Assembly (NCBI GenBank): GCA_028532985.1
Contig: JANCIK010000007.1
Span: forward strand, 2,046,001 to 2,110,000
DNA: 64,000 nt
Reading direction: 5' to 3'
Source: Stropharia rugosoannulata
Lineage: Eukaryota; Basidiomycota; Agaricomycetes; Agaricales; Strophariaceae
Shown here: piece by piece, positions 34,644 to 47,867 of the stretch
Layout: each line of letters begins with the position of its first letter
Numbering within the stretch: the stretch's first letter is position 1
Made by a program: the position numbers and the translations under genes
The notes under the pieces: generated by a model
What the model saw: the letters and a program-made list of their open reading frames with translations, nothing else
Database searches by the model: none
What the model was told of the DNA's origin: nothing

Positions 34644-37600
34644 ATGTCGTCCCAAAGCGCCTTCCTCTCCTCACGCGCCGAGTTGCATAAGCAGTTGGTT
34701 GACATTTGGGCGCGCAAGGATGAGACAGGGTTTCCAGAGCGGTGGCCCAGTTTGTGGGCGCGCGCTAAAGAGGTGAGTAGTTTTTTCACATCACCAACTG
34801 ATTTTCTCTGACAATACATTCTTATGATCCCGCTTCAGCTGCGTCGGCACCAGTTAAACCGTGAAACTATGCCATGGACGCTAGTAGACTATGTCTACCA
34901 CTACGGTGTCGATCTCAAAAAATCGAAGCAAGTTTTCACTTTTGATGGTCTGCATAGCCGGATGACCGGAGGGATGACTGCACTAGTTGGTATAGAGAAG
35001 AGTGCGGGTGGGATACCGAAAAATGTGTTATTTGGTGGTACGTTATTTCAATGTTCTACATTACTTTGTACATTAATGACATTTGATATAGGCCATGCAA
35101 TCCCTAGCTGGTTCAAAATGAAGTCAAAAACTAAGGAAAACAAGGCAAAGGATGGAACTGACGCGAAGGAGATGGAACAGAGTGCGGATAAAGGGAGGGG
35201 AAGGACAAAGAAGGAAGAGAAAGGCAAAGGAAAGGAGAGGGACGAAGGTGAGCCCAACAAGACATGCTGATGGTTCCATGCTGACATTATTACGCGCTCT
35301 TTAGACTCTGTCACCTGGGCCACATTGCCCACCGATACGGCAAAGAAGCAGCCTCGTAGGGTAAGAAGGAAGATATTTACAAAATAATGGTAACTAATAT
35401 ATATACAGACGCGCAAAAAAATCACATCAAAAGTATATGTGTCCTCGGACGAAGAGCCGCTAGCCCAGGGATCAAGAGTCGAGACAGTAGAAACAGGAGA
35501 GATTGGGTCTTTGAAAGACCTCGGACATGCTCCGAGCCCAGTCCGAATATCACCACTGAGACTGCCAAAGCTAGTTGGTGTCGTTCCGAAAGTTGACGGC
35601 GTTGCGAACTCGGTCGTCGATCACCAAAGGCAGCTCATAGGGCCCTTGGAAACTGCCCTAGCCCCCTCAAAGGTCGGAACAATGCTGAAGGACGTCGGAC
35701 AGACCCCGATGCAGCATGAAATGGCCAAAGCAGGTCCTTTGCATCTGGATCGCCAGATGGAAACACCGGGTTCCACGGGTTTGGAGGCCATGGACACAAC
35801 GGCGAACCAGGATATGGAGGTAGACCAGCTTGACCAGAGCAACAGGGACAATGAAAACGCGAATACCAACGAGAATAGGACCGGTACTTCAAATCGGGCA
35901 CGCCGTCCACCGAACAAGTCCACACGGCCAGAGGTAGTTCTTCCGACAAAGAAGCGTCCAAGAAAGGATGACATTGCTCCTCGGCCACCGACTCGGGGCC
36001 CGACACAGAGATCCATGCACAAGAAATACATGGAACTAAGTGAAGACGCCGGCGAGCCCAGCCGTTTGGATCCGACGTTCAAACCTTTGGAGGAGGCCAA
36101 AAAGAGGAAGGCGTCAGCGGTCGTCGAGTCCCCTCGTCCTTGCAAGCGGTGTCTCTTGGGCGGCCATGCCTGCCAATATCGCGACAAGTACACGTTGCGG
36201 GACCGCTTGAAATGGGAAAGGGATCCCGATGAGAAGCGGATTGCATGTCTCCGATGCAAGACGATGAAGGTAAAATGTGAACTTAGCCGCGGCGAGGACA
36301 ACAGGAGGAGGTATGTGACTGATGATGGCTACGACAGTCGAAGTTCCGACTCCGACGACAAGGCAACCAGCTCTGACGAAGACGACAGGTGGGGCGAAAA
36401 AGAAGTCAAGAATATGGCAAGGCGGCGTTCCCGGTCGGCACACGACCGATACAGATTGCAGTCGACTCTGCATTATGAGACCCCCTTGGGTCAATTTGCA
36501 CAGCCTCTTCAGGCCATGGAGACCGGTCGGGGCGGTGCCGATGACTTCATCCCAACAAACCTGGGCGAGCTTCTAGTGAAGACATTGCAAGATGTGCGAG
36601 TTGTGATGGACAACGTGCAGCAGGTAATGTCCGAACAGGTGGCACAGGGGAAAAGGTTACATCGAGTCGGGGAACAAGTCTCACGGATGGCAATTGCACT
36701 CGATAGAGGATCAATACCACAGTCAGAACAAGTCCAAGAAGATGGCCTTCTGAACACTTCGACAGAAGTGAGATACCGACCCGTTTCCTCCTGCAAGCGA
36801 CGATTTGTGCTATCGGATAGTTCATCAGGCACCGAAGCCATCGTACAAGGCGAACGGGGGCACATGCCTTCTGCGCAGCACCCCCGGCCGGCCGCTGACT
36901 ATGATGCACAAGAGCTTGCAGAAGTGGTGAGTCCGGCCCGGCCACCATCGGAAGCTACTGCGCATGAGCCTGCAGAGGCCGAACATGCCATGAACGAGGG
37001 TCTGGAGGCGCACCGACGGTCGACATCGCCGATGTCTGTCGACGAGCAGTTGGTCACAGCCCAGTCATTGGGTCCAGAAGATACTGCGCAGGGGCCTGAG
37101 CAGTCAATGACCGGCGATGAATTTCCCAGACAACAAACAGAACCGACCGACGTACAGGACACAGAGCCCGAGCAATCAGTGTCAAACGAAGATCAGCAAC
37201 CGGGTCAAGAATCGCAACCTACTGCAAATGCTGAACCATTTGCGGAGACCTCTGTGGATGACGCAGGCCCGCGGGACTCCTATTCTCCCTCCGTTGAGAA
37301 CCAGCAGGGGAACAACCCGGACTCCGACGACGTGGCCGGGGCGAAATCAGCCGTTCCGACTCCGGATCCGCTGCCAGAGGACTCTGAGCGTCAGCAGGAG
37401 ATCCAGCCGGACTCCGAGATGACTGCTGAGGCGACAACTGCCGTTGCAACTGCGGATCCGCAGCAAGACTCCACGGGCATCGCTCAACGCGGATCAGAGG
37501 AAGCTGCCAAGGCATCTAATGAAGTCGAAGATCCTACTGTTTCTGCGTCCATTCCCACAGCGACGTCCATCCCAACTCAGAAGGATTCCCTTGGTGTCGC

Positions 37601-38070
37601 GGATGGACGTCAAGACTGTCCACTGGAGGAGTCAAGTAAGTACTTCTTCCGTTCTGGTATTTTTGTAATAATTTCTTTTATTCTCAGGCGACATAGCTGT
37701 TCAGATGGGAGCCAACCCTGCCCTGGTCAACGTAATCGACCAGCTTCTGGAAAAATCACACGACGCCGCAACAGAGCAGCGGCTAATGTCTCAGGGCATC
37801 AACGCGATGATGGATCCAGACCGCCTCTCTCCACTCACTAACATCGAGGACGACGATTCCACGGCGCCCGACTCGGTTCCCGGTCCGTCTCGGTTGCGTA
37901 AACGCGCGGCAGGTGCAGAACTGTGGGTGGAAACACATCCCCCAATACCTCCAGAGCTTCAAGACAACACGGATACCATAGCCGGGAGAGTCAGCAAGAA
38001 GAGGAAAATGAATGACAAGCCGCCCCGCTGCGTGATGACAACTGGACACAGGAAGAAAAAGAAGACATGA
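34644..38070 (+). CDS. Cargo protein with paired cysteine-knuckle motif
   Basis: Six exons (34644-34772, 34839-35037, 35092-35247, 35305-35360, 35409-37635, 37688-38070) give 1049 residues. The start, MSSQSAFLSSRAELHKQL, leads into a folded-looking region with MPWTLVDYVYHYGVD. Around residues 420-470 lie two cysteine groups, CKRCLLGGHACQY and CLRCKTMKVKCE, about 30 residues apart; both fit the degenerate binuclear-zinc pattern (C..C....C, then C..C......C) seen in many Agaricomycete nuclear proteins. The rest is Ser/Glu/Gln-rich and probably disordered, with a basic C-terminus (GHRKKKK). A DNA- or chromatin-binding role is inferred. It is convergent with the next gene, 137 bp apart. The outer element has no recognisable counterpart. 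Confidence 0.7.
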
Positions 38071-38207
38071 GTTGAAGCACTTGTATTTTGTATATACTTT
38101 TTGTGGATGTACTTAGCCCCTACCTGTTTATTGTTTTTTGTAATGTCATATCTTGTCATCATTATAAATTGATTGCTATTCCGATATACATCCAAGTATC
38201 TGAGTAG

Positions 38208-40604
38208 TCAATTGTCCCCTCTCTTCTTATAAATGGTCATGGATGGTGAAGAACCAACAACTGTGGGACTAGACCCAATCATCTGATCATATGCAGCACC
38301 TTTTTCTGTACGTTTACGAGATCTTCCAGGCATTTGACGAGTATATAGATTCTCGGTCGGCTGCCGGGAATGTGTTTCATTTTCAATCCTGGGATCCTGT
38401 TGTTGCTTAAAGTTTTTCTTGCGTGGCCGGAGTGCGGGAGTTTCAGGCATCGGATTTCGGACTGGCGTGCTCGGGGGCCGATCGGGTCCATCCGAAGCCA
38501 CTTCACTTTCAGGAGATTCGATCCTTATTTTCCTGATGGTGGATTTACCCTGTCTGATCTTCACCTGCTTTGGGTCGCTGCTATCATCCTCAGAGTGTAC
38601 AACACCATCAGGTGTCTGACTGGATGCCACTGACACATCTGGGGTAAGTGCTGGAATGTTCATCGACGACCTTTGTGTTGAAGCCAAACCTCTCGGTCTT
38701 GGCCGAGGTCTTTCCTTTTGAACACAGGAACGATCGGCGACCGAGTTATCTGTATCGGTGTCATGTAAAAACTTGTCAGTGGACTCTGCTGGCGTTGGTA
38801 ACCTAGTCATCGGCCCCCGGTCGGCGCCGCCCTGCTTTTCCTGCCCTTTTCCCGAGGCAAATTCCACTGAAACCTGCTGTTGCTGATTTATAGTCACTTT
38901 ATATTCACCAACAAAAGAAATGATTTAACAAACCTTGGGAGCTTGGCTGGTTCCCTTGTTCTGCTCCTTCTGTGAACCTGAAATTTCATTCGAGTCTGCA
39001 CATTCCGTACTTGAATGACTGTCGGAGGCTGTCTCTGCACCAGCGTGTGCATCTTCGGAGCCCGCCCCGGCGCCGAGGCTTGCCCTGTCGGAGCCCGCAT
39101 CGGCGCCGACATCTACCACTTCCGCCCTTTGATCAGCAGTTGTCTCTTCTTCTGTAGGGACTGACCGTGAGCTGGGGGCTTTAAACTCCGTCAACATTCC
39201 GTCAGGGTATTGGGCAGATCCTGGTATCTCATTCTGCTTCACATTTGAAAACCGGAATGGCAGTTCACTCTGGCTTTCCCTATATCTCCATAATCTCAAA
39301 ATCTGGCTGGTCTGATGAACTTTGTAACTGTGAGGATCGCTGAATTCATTTCCATCGGGCATGTAGATTTCGTCAACAAAAATGCTCCAATGGTAATCCC
39401 TGTCAGTCATAAATTTGTAAGGTGTGGCAGCTTTTCTGCCATACACCAACTTGTAGTGTTGACCAATGTATTGGCGTATTGCCCTTTCCTGCGTTTCAAG
39501 GTATTCGACACCTGTGCTGCTTGTGATTGCGGGCGGTACACGTGGCAAACCACCCTTGTTGACCAATACTGGACTAGCAGTGGAATTAGCATCCCCGTTC
39601 GGACCGACAGCGCTAAGCTTGATAGCAAATTTGGTATACTCGATGTATTTCTTCAGGAACAAATTGAATTCCTTTGGAGCCCATCTCTGGAAGCTAGGAA
39701 CATATGTAGGGGAGCTGCCCTGCATATTCTGCGTGTCAAAGCTATATTTGTTCAGTTTTTAGGAACGCACTACTGGTTAAACACAATTGATATGCTCACA
39801 CGGCGTACACCCCTTTCCCGTCTTCGCCTTGGAAGCAGGAGAATGATGTTGTTCGGATGCCCATACTTTCCCATTTGATCTTATCCGCCGCTTTGGCCAC
39901 TTTAGTGGAATATTTCATGGCGTTCCTAATGTTGACGTGATTAAAGATCGAAGTAACGAAGATCTTGGCACTCACTCAATCTGTATGTCCTTTGGCACAC
40001 TGTTTAGTTGCCATTGCTCCAACTCCTTCAAGTACTCTTCCCGTTCTTCATCTGTCAGTTCTTCCTTGATTATTTTTTTTGCTCCTTGGTAGTGACCTAT
40101 CCATTCCCGACTGCTGGCATCGATGTCGGCACCGGCCCGACTCCGTGCCAAAACCTCAATTTCCTTTTTTTTTTTTGGCAGTGACAACAGTATCAAAAGT
40201 CATTTTGTAGTTGAGCCCTGGAATATGGAGGGTACGTTCTTTTCTTCCATGGTTGCGAAACCAGTTGTAGACCCACTAAATAATTATGCCATTAGCGTTT
40301 TTGAGCCGATTCGGACACCGACCGGTGGGTCAATCAGTGTTTTGCTCACCAATTTCCTCTTCTTCCATTGCTTCTTTGCCTCTGGATCCTTCTCTATGGC
40401 ATTCCGGCTATACCTTTCCTTATAGCATTCCCTTATCAGCGGTAAAACAACATCTCGTAACCATGTGTTTTTTTGCCCTCTCTTCTGGGCCTTATATGCA
40501 TCCAGATGGGTTTTCAAGATCTCTTTTTCTTTGGCTGTCCATGGCTCTGGAACTGATGCATCCTTCGCCACTGCAATCACTGTCTCTTCGGTAGACAGAG
40601 GCAT
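38208..40604 (-). CDS. Homeodomain-like cargo protein with homopolymer frameshift
   Basis: Five minus-strand exons (40604-40350, 40275-39976, 39925-39800, 39741-38934, 38882-38208) would encode about 720 residues. The N-terminus (EPWTAKEKEILKTHLDAYKA) is followed over the first intron by LWVYNWFRNHGRKER, which resembles a homeodomain recognition helix. The layout parallels the outer element's gene at 27703-31881. Exon 2 is one base too long: a run of 12 T on the plus strand (40165-40176) has to be 11 (or 14) for the frame to continue, and both sides of the run read as convincing coding sequence. This is either a real frameshift or a homopolymer sequencing error. The C-terminal half is disordered, Ser/Pro/Lys-rich, with PALRPRKKNFKQQQ. 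It is divergent from the transposase gene. Confidence 0.68.
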
Positions 40605-41318
40605 GGATAATGAACGGGGAATGTTAAGTTAGTAATTAGAATTTGACCCCTTTTGGCAAGGCGCACACTGTCGCAATTTGCACGCCATCGATAAATTAAA
40701 GTATACAATCTGATCGGTGATTCCGACATGTCGCCGACCGATGCCGATCTATACAGCTGATATCAGGTAATGAGGTAGATATTCACGAGATTTATTGAAG
40801 AATACATACAGATTCTATGATAGAGAGTGTAATTGCAGTGAACACCCGATGCAGAGTGGAATGATGTTATTCTCCTCATCCTTCTTAGACTTTGATCAAC
40901 TTACACCGTTTCTACTGCTGTAAATAAATATTGGTCGTGTTTGATGCAGATAATGCAACTAGGCAATACCCGTTGCATACGAAGTGTGCCCATGTACATT
41001 ATACAAAAGATATTATATTATACTGTTGTATTTGCATCCATTGCCAACCTGCTTAGACGGGTTGTTGTTCTTTACTGACCTGTAATATGCTGTGCACTGA
41101 AGTTCTGAACAATAAACAAGAACAAGAGTAAAAAAAAACAATAAGATAACGAATACAATGTTGTCATAGTATTCTACATTCATTGAACATATTTAATTCT
41201 AACTTGTTACTTCATTGGGTAACAGGTCCAAGTCAATTGTTTGTACCGAACATATAAAAGGAATACGAAAGGTATCATAGAACTTCACTTCTCCTTTGCT
41301 GATCTCTGTCCTCTGATA
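40605..41318. other. Divergent region upstream of the inner transposase
   Basis: 714 AT-rich bases without a gene, serving both the minus-strand homeodomain-like gene and the plus-strand transposase. It holds CCGAC/CCGAT motifs near 40725-40750. Confidence 0.5.
41253..41260 (+). promoter_or_regulatory. TATA box of the inner transposase gene
   Basis: TATAAAAG lies 59-66 bp upstream of the start ATG at 41319, a good match in sequence and distance. Confidence 0.5.
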
Positions 41319-44300
41319 ATGAGTTCTCGCAGCCACATACATATGATGTCCGTCGGGAGCAAAGATGACGAGCCTATCCAATTAAACGATAAAGGCAGAC
41401 CAGTGAAACAACGTAGGGCGCACGCTCGACGTCCAAGAAAAATGGCCGGAGTGTACACTGTTCCTGCAGCAACAAAGGCATCAGTACCTTGCACACAGCA
41501 GAGTGTAGAGGAGATATTCACCATGGCGCAGTACCCAGGAGATGTTACTCAGGAAGACGCAATAAGAAATCTTGAAGCTCTGCCTGCATTTGTGCATAGG
41601 GGAAAGGTAAGTCAAGAATAGTCAAATAAAGATGTCAGCTTACATTTCCTAGTCTCAGAATACATTTCTTCGTGAATGGGTGCACCGACAGAAGCGGCAC
41701 TTGCAAATCTGGATTGCAAACGAAGCACCTGCTCCCGAAAATCTAAAATGTCAAGCTTGTAACTTAAATCAAGGGAAATGGCGGTGCCGGGATTGCTTCG
41801 GCGGCCGATTTCTGTGTACTGTGTGCTGCCGTCGCGAACATCAATTCCAAATTCTACACCGAATCGAGAGATGGCAAGGGAGTTGCTTTAAGACTGGTGC
41901 TCTGTGGCAACTGGGAATAAAACTACACCTAGGCCACCAAGGGCAAAGATGTCCATCTAGGCCTTATGTTGAAGATGCAGGTAGAAGTTTAATCTGTCTT
42001 TAATATCAAATGTTAATCTTTCCTTCGAGATCCAAACTGGGAGCTACCTACAGCTGACATCGCAACAGAAGAATTCCATGAAGCTGACCTTGAGCGCGAG
42101 GCTCGGGTCGGCGCCGTCCCGGAGCCCGAAGATTGGGAAGACGAAATCTTGGAGGAAGAATTTGACATGCAACTTGGCTACCCAAACATACTTCCCAGAC
42201 CTAGACCATATGACAACCAGGACAACAAGTTCATTACTATTGTTGACGTGACAGGTGTTCATCACTTACCTTTCGTTCGGTGTTTATGCCCTGGCTCACT
42301 ACAAGAACCTGATTTACCCTGGATTGAATTGTCAATGTTACCGACAAGCTACGATAAAATTGAGACTGTATTCACCTTTACAGTCCTCAAGGACTTTTGT
42401 GTCTCAAACCTGGAATGCAAGACTTCAGCATACCAATATTACGCCAAACTTCGACGCCTTACCTGCCCATCTTATCCTGCAGCAGTGGTAGATCAATACC
42501 GAGAACTTCGGCGCCTCAGCCGATGCTATAGAAACATGAAGTTATGGAAAATACACGGGCGGGCATATGATAGACAGCTATATGAGTTTATGGACGCACT
42601 ATCGGAGGCCACCCGGGCGGAGGCCGATAAGGACGCACCCACAGAATCGGGCACCGGGCTATTTCCCGATACGGGTCCCGACACAGAAACCGCTCGAGCT
42701 CCTAACTCGGAGCCTCGAAAAGACGCCAACAATGATGCAATACTCATGGCAATTGACTCCAATGATTCTGCTTCAGAGACCGGCACGGCACCGATCAACA
42801 AACATCTGGCTCTTTTTTGTCCAACCTGTCCTCAACCAGGAATCAATTTACCTGAGAATTGGGAAAACAATCCTCACCAATACCTTTACATTCGGAAATT
42901 TTGTGCGGATGGCAATTTCAAGGCGGATCATCTTAATCAGCGGAATGAAGCGGACGATGTTCACCTCACCCATGGAGATGCGTTCATGACAGCAGCACAG
43001 CCATACAAGGAGCATCTGGCTGATGCACCCAAATATTCCAAGCTGTTTAAGCAGGTATGTACTTAGTGCCTTCGGAATACATTTTAAATATATTAATTAT
43101 TATTAAAGAAAATTGATTGCCATTCTCACCGTGCGCAACTAGACAGCAAAAAGGTTGTTGCTGGCAGAAGGGCAAGGGGGATCGGCGCCCAGGCCTGTGC
43201 AAGACATGGTTGTTTCTGCCCAAGCAGTGTTGTGGATTTTCAACTAGGGGAACGGCAAATCTGCATGGATTATAGCTTCTCAGAAGCAGTGAAGAACACA
43301 AACATGGATGGGATAAAGCAGGCAATGATGATTTACGACATCATGTGCATATATGGAATTCACCAACGTGTGCGATTTGCTAAAATGAAAGGTATTTCGC
43401 TTCCACGCCGCTTAAGACTAATCCGGGCTATTGGGTTATGGCATGTCCATGGACACAAGGATGAATGTTTGTACCGATGGCCATCCACATATATTCCCGG
43501 TGCGGGCATTGTTGATGGAGAGATATTGGAGACTCTTTGGAGTCTCTTGAATAAAGTTTCAAGAGGAGCTCGGGGGGCGACAACGGCACATCGAACTGAA
43601 ATTTTGGATGACCATATGGGAGACTCAAATTGGAAAAAAATGATTCATATAGGTGATGTAGATTACTATCAATATGTAATGGAAATGATCTAATGAAAAC
43701 ATAGGAACAACAATTGTGAAGAAATACACAAGGGCAGTCAAAGAGGCTTCGGAGGCCTCTGAACATTTCAGGCAGTTCACCAACAAGATTGGGCCACAGC
43801 TGAAAGACAGATGGGAGACAGAAGTATTGGCCGCTGAAAGAACAAGGGAAGAGAAACCCGATGGAATGGATATTTATGCTCTGAAGATTAAGAAAGCAGC
43901 ATCCAGACAGGAGGTTGAACTAATGTTGTCCGAACAGGAAATGAAGGAAGATGGATCAACTGGACAGGCAACGTGGATATCTCAGGGCCTCAAGATTGAG
44001 CAAACACAGTTAGTAACAAGAAACAATGATTCTTAATATACTAATTATTCACTACAGAGCTGAAATAAGATCACATGTTCGAAAATTATCCAAACATCCA
44101 ACTGTAACTCAACGACAGGATCTGGTTTGTCGGCGCAGAAATCTTCGGACCCGAGTGGATAAATTCTCAAAGCAGGCTTGCGAGTACATTGGGCAAGAAG
44201 CCGTTGCAATTTTCACTGATCGGGCAGACGCCGACAATTCCTTGATCGAAGGTGAATATGAAGACGCCGACAGCACCGAGCATTATGAAGAAAGTCGGGC

Positions 44301-45270
44301 CGATCCCGAGCAGCAGAGACTACCTTTCCCATCAGCTTTCACGGAAAGTATGATTCGACATCTTCACCGCGATGACAAGCAGACTGTGAGTAGATTACAA
44401 GAACATGAACTTGCGATTCAGAAAGGTCATGCCGAAGATATCCTGGAATCTATTCGATCAGTGATTGTTCAATTGTCCTGGGTGTACAAAAACAATGTTC
44501 GGGGGTCCACCGGGTCACACTTAACAAGGGCCACGACACGTGTTGGAATGTTATCAGCATCAATATCTCTAAACAGGCAAGCTTTCCAGGCCAACAGAGC
44601 CGTAATGGTCTCTCTATCATCAGAGGAAGAAGTACAAAAAAGATTTCCGAAACTTACTCGTGAGGATACTCAAGCAAGTGAAGCAGTTTTCAATCCAAAT
44701 GTTCGGGGAGGAAGTCGATTACGATTGTCATGGATATGGAGCACTCTCAATGTTGAAACTGACCCTGATACAAGCAACAGGTCTGATGCCCCAGAGACCG
44801 AGTCGGTTACCGTTGAACAGACAACGGAAGCACTTGAAACCAGTGAGCGCTTGGAGGATTGTACGTATGTATTTGTATATTTGATTTGTTACTTAACAAG
44901 ATCTATAGTTCTCCGTGTAAATTGGCTTAGGGCTCGTGCTCAGCATCTTTGTTGGTCGGAAGAACTTGAATTAACCAAACACGAAATGAACTGGACCGTC
45001 AGATTTTTTGTATTCAGGGCCAAGTCTTGGAGGTCACATCGAGAAAATATCCCTGCCCGTGCGGACGCCGGTCGGCCCCCGTCCGATATCGCAAGCGAAG
45101 CACAGAACACCATTGACATGCAAAATCGTATTCTTCACGGATTCAAGGCTTATGCACAAAAGCAACTTTCAATGTGGAATGAATTGGGCCGTGTAACTGA
45201 AGAGCTTTTTATTTCAACACATCCTAACCATAGTCGTGCTTGGGAAGATGTTGGGCTGATATATGTTTAA
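41319..45270 (+). CDS. CxC2-KDZ transposase, intact
   Basis: Seven exons (41319-41606, 41653-41980, 42030-43054, 43109-43652, 43705-44008, 44058-44860, 44909-45270) give 1217 residues with all phases closed. Residues about 128-200 form the CxC2 cysteine cluster: KCQAC, WRCRDCFGG, FLCTVCC, then LGHQGQRCP. A region rich in acidic residues and a CPTCPQPGIN motif follow. The KDZ transposase domain contains HRAQLDSKK, ACARHGCF, ICMDYSFSEA (Asp near 601), YDIMCIYGIH (Asp near 624), GLWHVHGHKDEC and GAGIVDGEILETLW (Glu near 685), which fits the acidic triad of an RNase H-fold. The C-terminus has the helical VNWLRARAQHL block. It should cut and paste the element through its terminal repeats. It differs clearly from the outer element's enzyme. 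Nothing looks broken. Confidence 0.9.
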
Positions 45271-45618
45271 TTAGAGAATTGCACTTCTGTACAGCACACA
45301 TGACCGACACGGCGACCGATACATCCGACACTTGGTAACAAGCCGATCTTCTCTCAATATTGTTTGTTCATTCCATGTGTATGTAGAGAAGGAACTGTAA
45401 ATGTTGAATTAATAGGGCAATGTAACTGAAGAGCCTTTTATTTCAACACATCTCATTTACTTAGAGATAGACAATAAGTATTTCTGTAAAGATCTATGCT
45501 GCACACGTGATATGATTGTGTAATCAACGGATCACACCGACAAATGTCATGTGATTATATCCAACCATCAACAGAACAGTAAAAGTCGCTTTTGTTATCC
45601 TTACCCTTGCGTTATAGA
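45271..45618. other. Spacer between transposase and acidic protein gene
   Basis: 348 bp that include the transposase 3' end and the next promoter. The stretch at 45418-45450 is a near-copy of the transposase 3' coding end (TGTAACTGAAGAGC..TTTATTTCAA), a short local duplication of 45190-45222. CCGAC-type motifs occur at 45303-45335. Confidence 0.55.
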
Positions 45619-47798
45619 ATGGATCCCGACACCCCTGATCTAGTTGGCAAAATGCCCTTTCCCATTCACGCATCTAACTTCCGTGATCGCCAGGAACGCG
45701 CCAACATCAAGGTACACCTCCTCATGGCTCGGGTGCGCATGGCCACGAGGGCTGTGTTCAAAGATATTTGGGATGGCCTTCCTTACTGGTACAATGTCTC
45801 CGCGGAAGTAGTGAGTACAATCCTATTATTCAAATAGACACACTAATACAGCGCGAGCTAGGAAGCTGCCCTTTCGTACATTGGATTTTGCCATATACAG
45901 GGATTTGTCATTGAAATTCCATACTTTTTCGACTTCATGGTCCGCGCTATGTACGAACCATCGGACGAAACGGATTCCTCAAACATACCAGGATTGGTGG
46001 ACCGAGAATACAGTGAAGATGACAACGCGGCTATCTTGGCCATGACCGCAGACTACCATTATTGGTGGAATCAATCGGGGCAAAATGTCATTGATTCAAT
46101 TCCAGCCTATGTCGACATCATCGAGCACATGGCTGCGTATGAGGAAGCCGTCTTGGGGAGCACAATATTCAGGGGCTGGAGGAAAGCAGACAATGAAGAA
46201 GAAAGCACCAACGATCAGGACCAGCAGAGGGCAGAGAAACGCGACACGGATCAGGATCGGTGGCCGTTGAACCCCCGACCGATTCCAGATGACTGCTTAG
46301 CCTTGCCAAAGTGGCAAGCCGCGTACGACAGAACCAAAATTGTGTTGCCGGTGACTCAAGCACCAAGGCCATTCCACCGACGGGAACCGTCTCCATCCCA
46401 TAACAGAGAACCACCTCCAATGGGTCGATCAGGACCGCCAACCAAAGCATCGGAACGATCTACCGGCGCCCGATTATGGTCACCGGCAGCTTTATCACGC
46501 ACGTCGGGCGTGAAGAATATCTCATCACAAACACAGGCATCGACCAACCTTCCTAATCCTGAAACCATAAGGGTTGTCTGCGAAAAGTGCTCCCAATGGA
46601 AAGATTTGGCAGACACCGCAATTAAAGAATTGCAGAATCTCGGGACCCAATTTGCATCTACCACGTGCAGTGTGGGCATGGCAATGCAGCGGTCAAATTA
46701 TGTCATTAATCAATATGAAGCAATCGCAAAGCATGTGTCGGATACCGGCGTCATCCCTCACAAGTACGGTGCAAATCCACCAGAAGAATTCAAGCGTCAA
46801 TTCCGGCCAGAAATGCTCAGTAAGTACCCTCAAAAATAAATAACCACAAACAATGATAATTTTGAACAGATCAATCCGAGTCGGTGCCGACTCAGGCTCC
46901 GCAACAAACAGGGAAATCGAAGTCCGTTCGAATTCTCTCACCAAACTCTAAATATCCAGTTCATCCCGGCGGGCACACTCGCTTGCCGGCACCTGTTCTT
47001 GTGCCTGTTCTTGTGCCGCACTCCGTTTCCGACACCGACAGGCCCCAAATGCCAATCAAACATTTCGACGAGGACATCCCTCCGACAATTGAAGTCCTTT
47101 CGGAAATCACTGATAGCGCGGACGAATCCATTGACGAGGAGCTCCCCCCGACAAGTGAATCTATTGAGGATAACGGAAATAACTCGGCGGAGTCAGAGGT
47201 CTCCGATACTGACATGAAGGCGAAGCAGAGTGAAGCCGACGGTACGCAGGAAGAAGACAACTTCTATGGTGAGGATCCGCCACCTGCCATGCCGACAAAC
47301 ATAGTAGTCTTCGAGTCGGAGGCCGGTCGGCCACTAACTATTCCTGCTTTCACTGCTGACGTGGAAGTGGAAGAAGATACCCCTCCAAACATCGAACAAT
47401 CAGATGAAGCCTCCGAGAGTTCTGGCTGTGGTGAGGATGGAATCATAAAGACCGGTTATCTTGGGTCGCCTGCAAGTCTTGATCGGCGTGGCGCCGAACC
47501 TTCTCCTGAGCACAGTCTTGTCAATTTACCTAGTGTTGCGGCTTACGAAGAAGATATCCCACCAGGCTTTACCTCGTCTACTTACAATGATGCCGATGCT
47601 GATGATGACGCCGATGGCGAGACGGACACGAATATTGTTGATTCCGTCCGGCCTTCATCGGCTCTCTCCTCTCTTCCGAGTGAAAACTCGGACTCCGATG
47701 ACGACTCCGCTGCCTCTGAGGATAGCGCTGATGATGATGATGATGAAAATGATGAAGATGACTTTAGTTTTGAGCAGGGTACCATTGACATTGACTGA
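45619..47798 (+). CDS. Cargo protein with acidic EDxPP repeats
   Basis: Three exons (45619-45810, 45901-46819, 46870-47798) give 679 residues. The first 130 residues look folded (RANIKVHLLMARVRMATRAV, then IPYFFDFMVRAMYEPSDE). The middle is basic and Pro/Arg-rich with VCEKCSQWKDL near residue 270. The last 300 residues are strongly acidic and carry five spaced copies of an (E/D)(D/E)xPP motif: EDIPPTIE, EELPPTSE, EDPPPAMP, EDTPPNIE and EDIPPGFT, and the protein ends with a long Asp/Glu run. Such short repeats look like peptide docking motifs; the partner is unknown. No named domain is recognised. It is convergent with the TET/JBP gene, only 69 bp between stops. Confidence 0.72.
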
Positions 47799-47867
47799 AT
47801 GTAATAGTATAGAATTTTTTTGCACAAATAATTCATAAACCCGAAAACAATACAGGAGCAAAGTTAA

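Noticed and set aside
45852..45900. Possible extra exon in the acidic cargo gene
   Set aside because: Using the acceptor at 45851 leads to a stop shortly after 45900; the acceptor at 45900 keeps the frame open.
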